This document shows, piece by piece, positions 51,329 to 59,039 of a stretch of DNA of 64,000 nt (its first letter is position 1; every line of letters starts with the position of its first letter). Source of the stretch: Opitutaceae bacterium (GTDB lineage: Bacteria > Verrucomicrobiota > Verrucomicrobiia > Opitutales > Opitutaceae). The notes under the pieces are model-generated. The model was not told the origin of the DNA and ran no database searches. It saw only the letters and a list, made by a program, of their open reading frames with translations. The stretch spans positions 1-64,000 of the forward strand of contig JANQRT010000003.1 in NCBI GenBank assembly GCA_028284385.1, read 5' to 3'. The position numbers were made by a program, and so were the translations under genes.

Positions 51329-51943
51329 CTAGGAGAGGGCGATTTTGATGACTTCTTCCGTGCTGGCTTGAGGGCCTGCTTGGGAAATGGCTTTTTCGAC
51401 TGCTCGTTTGGCTTCGGCTTGCCTATATCCAAGAGCAGACAAGGCCAGGATTGCATCGGCTTCGACCGTCAAAGCGTCGGGCGAACTTGCTTCTCCGGCG
51501 CTTGGCAAGTTCGAAGCAGGAGATTTCGGCGAAAAGAGGTTTCCTAGCTTGTCTTTGAGTTCGACGACAATCCGCTCCGCGGTCTTTTTCCCGATCCCTG
51601 GCGTTTTGGCTAGCAGCGCTACATTGCCCTCCGCGATGGCTTGCGAGAGGGCCTCTAGCGAAAGTTTGCTCATTATGCTTATCGCTACTTTAGGCCCCAC
51701 TCCTGAGACTTTATCGATAACGAGTATAAAAAAGTCTCTCTCCTCTTCGGTTGAAAATCCATGAAGCGTTTGCGAATCTTCACGATATACGATATGGGTG
51801 TGGAGTTTTACCTTCTTACCAATCCCTGGAAGTTTTGAGGCGGTTGTAACTGGAATACTTAACCCGTAGGAAATGCCCTGGACATTGATGACGGCTGTCA
51901 AAGGAGTCGATTTCTCCAACACTCCCTCAATCGCCAAAATCAT
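51329..51943 (-). CDS. ruvA: Holliday junction branch migration protein RuvA
   Basis: The 204-residue protein has the RuvA N-terminal OB domain (VINVQGISYGLSIP), helix-hairpin-helix segments (VSGVGPKVAISIMSKL and TPGIGKKTAERIVVELKDK) and the C-terminal UBA-like domain (ILALSALGYRQAEAKRAV). It binds four-way DNA junctions and guides RuvB. It is the last gene of dapA-dapB-ruvA; ruvB and ruvC are not in the window. Confidence 0.96.
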   Translation of the reverse strand: MILAIEGVLEKSTPLTAVINVQGISYGLSIPVTTASKLPGIGKKVKLHTHIVYREDSQTLHGFSTEEERDFFILVIDKVSGVGPKVAISIMSKLSLEALSQAIAEGNVALLAKTPGIGKKTAERIVVELKDKLGNLFSPKSPASNLPSAGEASSPDALTVEADAILALSALGYRQAEAKRAVEKAISQAGPQASTEEVIKIALS

Positions 51944-51962
51944 ACCGAATTATTGGATACAA

Positions 51963-52688
51963 TTAATCTAGTCCAAGAACGTCGCGCATCGAATAGATGC
52001 CTTTTTCTTTTCCTAGGACCCATTCCGCCGCTCGTACTGCTCCTCGTGCGAATATCGTCCTGCTAGACGCCTGATGGGTGAGCTCGATACGTTCTCCAAT
52101 ATCGGAGAACATGACGGTGTGGTCCCCGACAACGTCCCCGCCGCGTAGAGAATGCATTCCCACTTCTCGTTCCGTTCTCTCTCCGGTTATGCCTTCTCTG
52201 CCATGTTTCAGGTCGTCCATCGAAAGACCTCGCTGGCCAATTACGGATTCGGCTAGCATGAGAGCCGTTCCGCTTGGGGCGTCCTTTTTGAGGCGATGAT
52301 GCATTTCCGTTATCTCGGCGTTATATTCGATAGGGAGGATCCCTGCCGCCTTTTCAGTCAGGTAGCAGAGGAGATTGACTCCTATCGAAAAATTGCCTGC
52401 CCAAACGGTTGCGTTTCTTCTGGCGATTTCCAGCAGGGACGCCCTTTCAAGGTGGGAATGCCCTGTTGTGCCGCAGACTACCGGCTTTTCAAGTTCGGCC
52501 GCTTTTTCAAAAAGTCCTTCAGTTACTGTGTGATAAGAGAAGTCGATTACAACATCCGAAGCTTTCAAGGCTGCTTCTAGATTATCTCCTATATCCACTT
52601 GTCCCGTTAGTTCGTGGCCTGCTTCGGCAGCTGCGCTGGCAACGGCGTTTCCCATCCGGCCTTTGGATCCATTTATGCAAATCTTCAT
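51963..52688 (-). CDS. dapB: 4-hydroxy-tetrahydrodipicolinate reductase
   Basis: The 241-residue enzyme starts with the NAD(P) site ICINGSKGRMGNAV and contains the DapB signature EITEMHHRLKKDAPSGTAL near residue 127. It reduces the DapA product on the way to diaminopimelate and lysine. It starts 6 bases after dapA and 19 bases before ruvA, so the genes form one operon. Confidence 0.96.
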   Translation of the reverse strand: MKICINGSKGRMGNAVASAAAEAGHELTGQVDIGDNLEAALKASDVVIDFSYHTVTEGLFEKAAELEKPVVCGTTGHSHLERASLLEIARRNATVWAGNFSIGVNLLCYLTEKAAGILPIEYNAEITEMHHRLKKDAPSGTALMLAESVIGQRGLSMDDLKHGREGITGERTEREVGMHSLRGGDVVGDHTVMFSDIGERIELTHQASSRTIFARGAVRAAEWVLGKEKGIYSMRDVLGLD

Positions 52689-52694
52689 CTAAAA

Positions 52695-53609
52695 CTATGC
52701 GCCAACGCCCGTCGAAACGACCCCATGTATTCGGTTAAATGTATCCAGAACAATGTTACGATTTTCAACTGACATTGGACAGAGGGGTAATCTCACACGG
52801 TCGGATTGGAAAATTCCAAGCTCTTTCAGGCAGGCTTTTACGGGTACTGGGCTTGGTTCAATAAAGAGATTACTGAAGATTGGATACAGAGTTTGGTGCC
52901 ACTGGGATGCCGTTTTCAGATCTCCCTGTGCTGCGGCCTTTATCATTGCTCCAACTTCGGAAGGAAACAGATTGGATGCCACGGAAATGGCTCCTTCCGC
53001 TCCAGCGCTTATGAAGGAAAGCGTTAAGCCATCGTCGCCGCTTAGAATAGTAATGTCATCGCCCATGGCCTGCTTCAATTGATCGACACGGCTCACGGCC
53101 CCTCCCGATTCCTTGATATGACGAATATTCGGAAATCTGGCAACCAGTCGTTCGACCGTTTCAATGGAGATGTCGACGACACAGCGGGAGGGTATGGAAT
53201 ACAGAATGATCGGCTTGTCAGTTTCGGACGCCACGGCCGAGAAGTGCTGAAATATGCCCTCCTGGCTCGGCTTGTTGTAGTAGCCCGTTACGTGTAAAAT
53301 GGCATCTGCTCCTGCTTCGTCTGCATGTTTGGTAAGTGAAACGGCTTCACGAGTCGAATTGGAACCCGCTCCTGCAATCACCGGCACTCTTTCGTTAGCT
53401 GCCTCGATAACAATCTCAACGACTTGATTGTGTTCTTCGTGATCGAGGGTAGGCGATTCGCCAGTCGTTCCAACCGGTAAAAGAGCGTCAATTCCTCCTT
53501 CGATTTGGCTTTCCACAAGCTTTTCGAGATCGCCTGCAGCCACGGAACCGTCTTCGTGAAAAGGGGTCGCCATTGCCGTTATTGTTCCGGTGAAGCGTCT
53601 CGTACTCAT
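52695..53609 (-). CDS. dapA: 4-hydroxy-tetrahydrodipicolinate synthase
   Basis: ATG at 53609 gives 304 residues; a longer frame adds 20 residues that are not conserved in the family. The TIM barrel has LLPVGTTGESPTL, the YYNKPSQEGIFQHF segment and the Schiff-base lysine in IRHIKESGG near residue 163. It condenses pyruvate and aspartate semialdehyde at the entry to the lysine/diaminopimelate route. It leads the operon and is divergent from pilT. Confidence 0.96.
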   Translation of the reverse strand: MSTRRFTGTITAMATPFHEDGSVAAGDLEKLVESQIEGGIDALLPVGTTGESPTLDHEEHNQVVEIVIEAANERVPVIAGAGSNSTREAVSLTKHADEAGADAILHVTGYYNKPSQEGIFQHFSAVASETDKPIILYSIPSRCVVDISIETVERLVARFPNIRHIKESGGAVSRVDQLKQAMGDDITILSGDDGLTLSFISAGAEGAISVASNLFPSEVGAMIKAAAQGDLKTASQWHQTLYPIFSNLFIEPSPVPVKACLKELGIFQSDRVRLPLCPMSVENRNIVLDTFNRIHGVVSTGVGA

Positions 53610-53731
53610 AATTCGATGCACTCTAAATTGAAGGAATCGAGTTCCAAGCCGATTTAAGTGAACGGTCAATCATTTACGAAAACATACCTTTCTCTAGGTA
53701 TTCTCTGCAATAAACTTCATCGAATTCAAAT

Positions 53732-54832
53732 ATGTCTACCGAAATTTTCGACGATTTGCTCTATCTGGCCGTGGAAAACGGGGCTAGCGACATCGTTGTT
53801 AAGTCCGACAAGCCTGGTTTTCTTCGCCTTCATGGAGATCTAGAGCAAGTGGACATGGACCCGATTTACGGTGAAGACGTTCTGGCCTTTATTGAGCAAA
53901 ACCTTCCTCCTAACTTTCAGGAAAACTGGGAGATGGAAGGCCAAGTCGACTTCGCTTATTTTCTAGAGCAGGCAGGTCGTTTTCGTGTAAACGCTTTTTT
54001 GCAAAGAGGTACGGTGAGTGTTGTTTTCCGCCACATCAAAAGCAAGATTCCCACTTTCGAGGATTTGAATCTCGATAAAGAGACCCTCTTGAAATTCACC
54101 AAGGCGAATGACGGCATTGTTCTGCTTTGCGGAGCTACGGGAGCCGGAAAGAGTACAACTATGGCTTCCATGCTGAATTGGATAAACCAGCATCATGACC
54201 GCCACATCGTCACTCTCGAGGATCCAATCGAATACAATTTCATAGATAACAAGTCGGTCTTCAATCAGCGTGAAATAGGAATCGACGCTCCAAGCTTCCA
54301 GAAGGCCCTCAAGGCGGTTCTCCGTCAGAATCCGGATATTATTCTTATCGGGGAGATGCGTGACCGAGATACCTTTGAAACGGCTCTTGCAGCTGCTGAA
54401 ACGGGACACCTGGTGTTTACCACCTTGCACGCGGCGAGCGCTCAGCAGGCCATTATGCGTCTTTTTGAATACTTTCCTCCCGAACAGCATGCTCTGGTGC
54501 AACGCAAGCTTTCCGAAACGCTGAGAGGTATTATCGTTCAGCAGTTGTTGCCTTCGTTGGAAGGCGAGGGAAGGGTTCCTGTCCAGGAGATCCTGGTTGC
54601 CGACTCAGTCGTTCGCTCGACCATTCGCGACGGCAATTTGGAGAAAATCCCGCCATTGCTCGACCTTTCTCCGGAAACAGGTTCACGTTCCTTCAACAAG
54701 GATCTCTTCCGTCTCATCAAGGAAGCGAAAATCAGTAAAGGCGAGGGGCTTCGCAATTCTCCGAATCCGCAAGCCTTGGAGATGAACCTGAAGGGTATCT
54801 TCCTCAGCGAAGCGAGCATCATCGGAAACTAG
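53732..54832 (+). CDS. pilT: PilT-family twitching ATPase
   Basis: The 366-residue ATPase has Walker A GATGAGKST near residue 134, the Asp box TLEDPIEY, Walker B ILIGEMRDRDTFETAL and the His box THLHAAS-like TTLHAASAQQAIMR. It powers type IV pilus retraction. PilU paralogues look alike, so PilT or PilU cannot be told apart from this alone. No other pilus genes are adjacent. Confidence 0.9.
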   Translation: MSTEIFDDLLYLAVENGASDIVVKSDKPGFLRLHGDLEQVDMDPIYGEDVLAFIEQNLPPNFQENWEMEGQVDFAYFLEQAGRFRVNAFLQRGTVSVVFRHIKSKIPTFEDLNLDKETLLKFTKANDGIVLLCGATGAGKSTTMASMLNWINQHHDRHIVTLEDPIEYNFIDNKSVFNQREIGIDAPSFQKALKAVLRQNPDIILIGEMRDRDTFETALAAAETGHLVFTTLHAASAQQAIMRLFEYFPPEQHALVQRKLSETLRGIIVQQLLPSLEGEGRVPVQEILVADSVVRSTIRDGNLEKIPPLLDLSPETGSRSFNKDLFRLIKEAKISKGEGLRNSPNPQALEMNLKGIFLSEASIIGN

Positions 54833-54874
54833 CGCGAGCTAGGTTAGAGTTAACCGCTACTGAGTACTTCGTTG

Positions 54875-56830
54875 CTAGTTTTCAGCTAGAAACATTTCAA
54901 CAAGGCCTAGTCCTGTTGAACCGTTGACCCCGGAAGCGAGAATCGCGTAGTTGCGATCGCCCGGCAATTGCAGGGCAACCGCCGCTTCCGAACTATCTTC
55001 CCGTAATGGAATTCCTCCTACAGCCTGAAGCGAATGATTTATTTCCAGCGGATTGTGGGAATCCTGCCAATTGTCGTTGTCTCCAATAGTGGTCATTGTC
55101 GAGAGGTCGATTATGGCTATGCGAGGATCGGCTAGACCCTCGAGGCCATCGCTTTTTATGCCTGACGCTCTAATGATAACGTTAATTGGCTGGGCGCCTC
55201 TGACCCTGAATCCAACGATGAGTTGCTCCTCTCCACTTCCCACATGCCCGCGAGCAGAGAGATTGATGAATTGAGGTTTGTCATTATCTTGTGGGGTCAG
55301 TTGGCTTTGGTAAACTTCTAGCAAGGCAATACCCGTGCTCCGATTTTCGCTTTGAGCGAGAAGTCCGTATACTCCAGAGCCAAGGTTCAACCCCATTGCG
55401 GGTTCGTTGATACTCTCTCCCAGGTCTGTTGTCTGATCTTGATTCAGATTCGAGGGCAAGGTGGCGCTTCCGGTTCTACGCCAACTTGCATTTTCCGCTA
55501 GAAGACTGGAGCCCTTATAGAGGTGAATCGAGGGGTCTCTCAAGACGCTTGTCACGCCGCCAACGTGTTCCAATGAGGGACCTGTCCCTCGGAATTCAAA
55601 GTCTGCGGAATTTTTGCCATGCAGCGTAAAGCCAATGGCTAGCATTGCGTCGCCGATGCCGGAAAATCCTCTGGCGGAAATGCTAACGATTTCCGAGCGC
55701 CTTAAGGCAGGCTCTTGTAGTGCCATCAGGATGCTTTTCCCGCTCTGAGCCAGTTGATCGGCAATGCGTTTCTGCGGACTTCCGTTTGCCAAGTTGAGGT
55801 GATTGCCGGAGATATCGATTGTATCTAGATTTTCAAGACGCGTAAGAGTGGCGATGTCCTCGATCTCGTTGTTCCTCAAGTCTATTGAGCTTAAATTGAT
55901 GGCCGCCTCTAAGCCTGATAGTTCCTTGATTCCACTAGCGGGAGCATCTAGATTGGTCAACATGGCCATGTCGAAGGCGGACAGAGCTCCTTCCGCTTTT
56001 CCTAGCTCTTGCCTAATCGCCATTTCGAGATTCGAATCTAGTATTGCAAAGGTGTTGACGGGATCACTCCGGTATTCGGCTATTCGCTTTCCTATTTTCG
56101 AGATCGTTAAAGCATTGTTGGCTTCTTCCAGTCCCTCGTGCTCGCCAGTGGGATGTGATTTGTATAAGATATCTGGATTCGAAAAATGGGGAATAGATCC
56201 CCTCGAATAATGGCTGTACATGATCGTACGTTTTGGTCCTTCCGCTTCGAATTCATGGGCGTGCGAATAGTCGAATAGACCTAGGGGATTGGAGTCTTCT
56301 TTCTGATGTCCAGCTCCGAGATTGTGGCCTATCTCGTGCGCGAACAGGAACCCTGATATGGAGCTTTCAGTGGTTACTACATTATAGGCAATGTTATCGT
56401 TCCCCGTCGCGTCTGTCAGAATGTAGGCTCGTCCTGAGGAGGACGCTCCTCGCTCTCTGCGAAGCAGAGTCACCAAATCCGCTCCATAGCGCATCCGTAG
56501 ACTCGAAGCTTCGTCCAAGTAACCGTCGTCTGGATACCAAAGCCTATCAAGATCGTCTTTCGGTTCGATGGCTTCGTAGTATTCGATTTCCTGGGCATGA
56601 GCTAGTTTAAGTCGGATGGTGGCTTCACTGTTTTCAAATGCTTGGTTAGCGTTCGCGATCATTGAGTAGATATGGGCCTCCGCTCCGTCCCGCCCATTAT
56701 GGTATACCGTGACGCCTGGCGTGTAAAGGACCAGAACGCTGATTTCATCCGGCATTAGCTGCTCGTGCGCCTGAGCCCCTAGAGGAAGCATAAGCAGACT
56801 CAAGATTGGCAATCTCATCCACCGCTTCAT
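54875..56830 (-). CDS. Secreted reprolysin-like zinc metalloprotease with LRR and Opitutia-type tail repeats
   Basis: A signal peptide (about 1-21) is followed by a metzincin catalytic domain with HEIGHNLGAGH (165-175) and a Met-turn in TIMYSH near residue 204. Residues about 260-360 hold leucine-rich-repeat turns (LSSIDLRNNEIEDIATL). The rest is two copies of a beta module (ISARGFSGIGDAMLAIGF near 395 and LSARGHVGSGEEQLIVGF near 525), which is frequent in secreted Opitutia proteins. Its start overlaps the preceding gene by four bases, so the two are translated together. Confidence 0.88.
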   Translation of the reverse strand: MKRWMRLPILSLLMLPLGAQAHEQLMPDEISVLVLYTPGVTVYHNGRDGAEAHIYSMIANANQAFENSEATIRLKLAHAQEIEYYEAIEPKDDLDRLWYPDDGYLDEASSLRMRYGADLVTLLRRERGASSSGRAYILTDATGNDNIAYNVVTTESSISGFLFAHEIGHNLGAGHQKEDSNPLGLFDYSHAHEFEAEGPKRTIMYSHYSRGSIPHFSNPDILYKSHPTGEHEGLEEANNALTISKIGKRIAEYRSDPVNTFAILDSNLEMAIRQELGKAEGALSAFDMAMLTNLDAPASGIKELSGLEAAINLSSIDLRNNEIEDIATLTRLENLDTIDISGNHLNLANGSPQKRIADQLAQSGKSILMALQEPALRRSEIVSISARGFSGIGDAMLAIGFTLHGKNSADFEFRGTGPSLEHVGGVTSVLRDPSIHLYKGSSLLAENASWRRTGSATLPSNLNQDQTTDLGESINEPAMGLNLGSGVYGLLAQSENRSTGIALLEVYQSQLTPQDNDKPQFINLSARGHVGSGEEQLIVGFRVRGAQPINVIIRASGIKSDGLEGLADPRIAIIDLSTMTTIGDNDNWQDSHNPLEINHSLQAVGGIPLREDSSEAAVALQLPGDRNYAILASGVNGSTGLGLVEMFLAEN

Positions 56831-57453
56831 AGACGATTTGGCTCTCCGCTTTTGGTTATCGATTCAAGTTGAGCGTATTTATCGATCGCTTCGGCGTGCC
56901 CAAATTTACTTGTATCGATTTCGCTGATATAGGCCTCACTGCCTCCCGCATAACGAATCTCGTACACTTTGTTGATAGAAGGCGCATGGAGAGATCCTGA
57001 AATGGCGTTTCCCACCCAGGATAATACTGCCATGCTAAACGGATCATTTTTAACTCGAGCAGAGATTACACCTTTGTTGAAGCCCGGTCGTTCGATGTCT
57101 ACGATTTCAACCTGTACGGTTTTGCTGTCGAAAGTGGAGAGGGTTATCAGATTCTCGTTGGGATTTCTTTCAAACGCTTCTGCCGCGTTTCTAACTAAAT
57201 CTGACCAAGAGACTTTTCTTTGCCGAATGATGTGCTGGTCGCTCCAGAAATCGGAATGAGCCAAAGCCTCTTGGCTTCGGTTGGGCTGGGGATTTAAAGG
57301 CCTCGTTGCTGGAGCCTTTTTTTCTACTACAGCCATGGAATCTGCTGCAGAGGGATCGCTAGCCTTCTCGCTTCCTAGATACAGAAAAGGAAGTGAAAAA
57401 AGGGTAAGCCCCAGGATCAGGAAACCTGTATGAACTTTGTCTCTCCCAAGCAT
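56827..57453 (-). CDS. Membrane-anchored partner protein of the metalloprotease
   Basis: The 208-residue protein has one N-terminal membrane or signal span (about 8-28) and a beta-rich domain (about 85-208) with VQVEIVDIERPGFNKGVISA and NKVYEIRYAGGSEAYISEID. A similar pattern ending RVYxIR and SEID precedes the catalytic domain in propeptide regions of related secreted zinc proteases. Here it is a separate gene coupled by an ATGA overlap, suggesting a trans-acting propeptide, chaperone or inhibitor. This assignment is inference; no characterised homologue is recognised. Confidence 0.6.
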   Translation of the reverse strand: MLGRDKVHTGFLILGLTLFSLPFLYLGSEKASDPSAADSMAVVEKKAPATRPLNPQPNRSQEALAHSDFWSDQHIIRQRKVSWSDLVRNAAEAFERNPNENLITLSTFDSKTVQVEIVDIERPGFNKGVISARVKNDPFSMAVLSWVGNAISGSLHAPSINKVYEIRYAGGSEAYISEIDTSKFGHAEAIDKYAQLESITKSGEPNRL

Positions 57454-57579
57454 AGCTCCTAGTTTTAACCAATTTATTACAACAAGCCATGAGAATTAGC
57501 AAGTTTTTAACGAATCAGGCTTTTACGTACGGTCAGGTAGGGCTTGGCTAGGGAGTCTTCGCTAATAGCAGAGCTGAAA

Positions 57580-58251
57580 TTAGCTTTCTGCGTCCTTGCT
57601 TAGCATGGGCTCCAGAACTTTCCAGACGTTCTCGGCCACAATCTTGTGCCCCTCGGGGTTGGGATGAATCCCATCGGCTAGGTTCAACTCAGGGCGTCCT
57701 CCGACTCCCTCTAAGAGAAAGGGCACGAGTTCCGCCTTGTTGCTTTCTGCTAAGCGAGGGAAAAGCTCTCGAAATTCACGAGTGTACTGCGGACCCAAAT
57801 TGGGAGGCATCTGCATGCCTGCTATGATGATTTGGATTTGAGGATTCTTTCTTCGAGCCAAGTCTATGATTCCCTGCAAGTTTTCTGTCGTGTCCGATAA
57901 ATCGATGCCTCGAAGGCCATCATTGCTTCCTAGAGCTAAAACTAGGATGTCGATTGGCTGCCTCATCACCCAGTTGACACGCCTTAGTCCTCCGGCGCTG
58001 GTCTCGCCGCTCAAGCCGGACGGAATCGTTTTGTAAGGCAATCCGGCTTTCCTGATTTTATTGGCTATGAGGTTAGGGTAGGCCTTTTCGGGATTAATTC
58101 CATAGCCAGCGGTTAGGCTATCGCCGAGAAAGAGAATGGTCTTGGATTCCTCCTCTTCTGCAAACGTAGCGCTTGGCGTATGTATAAGAGCCAATAGGAA
58201 AACGATGGCAATGGTCGTTAAGCGAGCAGGCGTTTGGATGAAGTTTAGCAA
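57580..58251 (-). CDS. tesA: Secreted GDSL/SGNH esterase (TesA-like)
   Basis: SGNH blocks are visible: ILFLGDSLTAGYG (catalytic Ser), the oxyanion Gly in PSGLSGETSAGG, LALGSNDGLRG (Asn) and LADGIHPNPEGH (Asp-x-x-His). It is an arylesterase/lysophospholipase like TesA, exported by a signal peptide. I use TTG at 58251 because the longer TTG frame to 58335 would overlap the divergent ybbA start by one base and leave no promoter. Adjacency to ybbA-ybbP is conserved in many Gram-negative bacteria. Confidence 0.9.
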   Translation of the reverse strand: MLNFIQTPARLTTIAIVFLLALIHTPSATFAEEEESKTILFLGDSLTAGYGINPEKAYPNLIANKIRKAGLPYKTIPSGLSGETSAGGLRRVNWVMRQPIDILVLALGSNDGLRGIDLSDTTENLQGIIDLARRKNPQIQIIIAGMQMPPNLGPQYTREFRELFPRLAESNKAELVPFLLEGVGGRPELNLADGIHPNPEGHKIVAENVWKVLEPMLSKDAES

Positions 58252-58334
58252 AACTGATTTCAAATCGTTCTTTAGTTCGACATTGGCATTATCCGTTTGC
58301 CTATGTCCAACAGGCAAATAGGAAATCGGTTCCA

Positions 58335-59033
58335 ATGAGTGGGATAAATGGCCAAGAGGGAATTCTCTTGCTGGAAAGCATTACCAAGACCTATCGCAGC
58401 GGTCAGCACAGCCTCGATGTTTTGAAACAAGTGACTTTGTCGATAGAAGAAGGCTCAACCGTTTCCATTATCGGTCCTTCAGGCAGTGGCAAGTCTACGC
58501 TGCTTGGCATTTGCGCGGGACTCGATCGTCCTTCCCAGGGTTCGGTGCGTCTTTGCGGCGAAAGGCTTGAATCCATGAGCGAGGACGAAAGGGCTCTTCA
58601 TCGAAACCGCTATGTAGGTTTCGTCTTCCAGAACTATCAGCTGATACCGACTTTGACCGCTCTTGAAAATGTGATGGTACCTCTAGAATTGGTGGGGTCT
58701 TCAGGGGTCGAAGATAAAGCGACGGAACTTTTGGAAAAGGTCGGATTAGGAGAACGCCTCGATCATTATCCAATTCAGCTATCGGGAGGGGAACAGCAGC
58801 GGGTTGCCCTGGCCAGAGCGTTTATCAATAGACCGAAAATCCTTTTCGCCGACGAGCCTACTGGAAATTTGGATACGGAGACTGGCGATTCCATCGTTAA
58901 GCTGCTTTTCGAACTTAACCAGAGCGCGGGAACGACGCTGGTTCTGGTTACTCATAACCTGGAGCTGGCGCGGCAAGCCGATCGCATTCTGCCAATTCGA
59001 AATGGGAAGTTAGAGGAAGATGCCCGTTATTAG
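58335..59033 (+). CDS. ybbA: ABC transporter ATP-binding protein YbbA/LolD-like
   Basis: The 232-residue ATPase has Walker A GPSGSGKST near residue 43, the ABC signature LSGGEQQRVALARAF near residue 150 and Walker B ILFADEPTGNLD. It belongs to the MacB/LolD group. It begins right beside the divergent tesA and is followed after 6 bases by the permease gene, so it should pair with it. Confidence 0.93.
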   Translation: MSGINGQEGILLLESITKTYRSGQHSLDVLKQVTLSIEEGSTVSIIGPSGSGKSTLLGICAGLDRPSQGSVRLCGERLESMSEDERALHRNRYVGFVFQNYQLIPTLTALENVMVPLELVGSSGVEDKATELLEKVGLGERLDHYPIQLSGGEQQRVALARAFINRPKILFADEPTGNLDTETGDSIVKLLFELNQSAGTTLVLVTHNLELARQADRILPIRNGKLEEDARY

Positions 59034-59039
59034 CCGCTC

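Noticed and set aside
58252..58335. Longer TTG-started form of the TesA-like protein
   Set aside because: It would touch the divergent ybbA start and puts 28 polar residues before the signal peptide.
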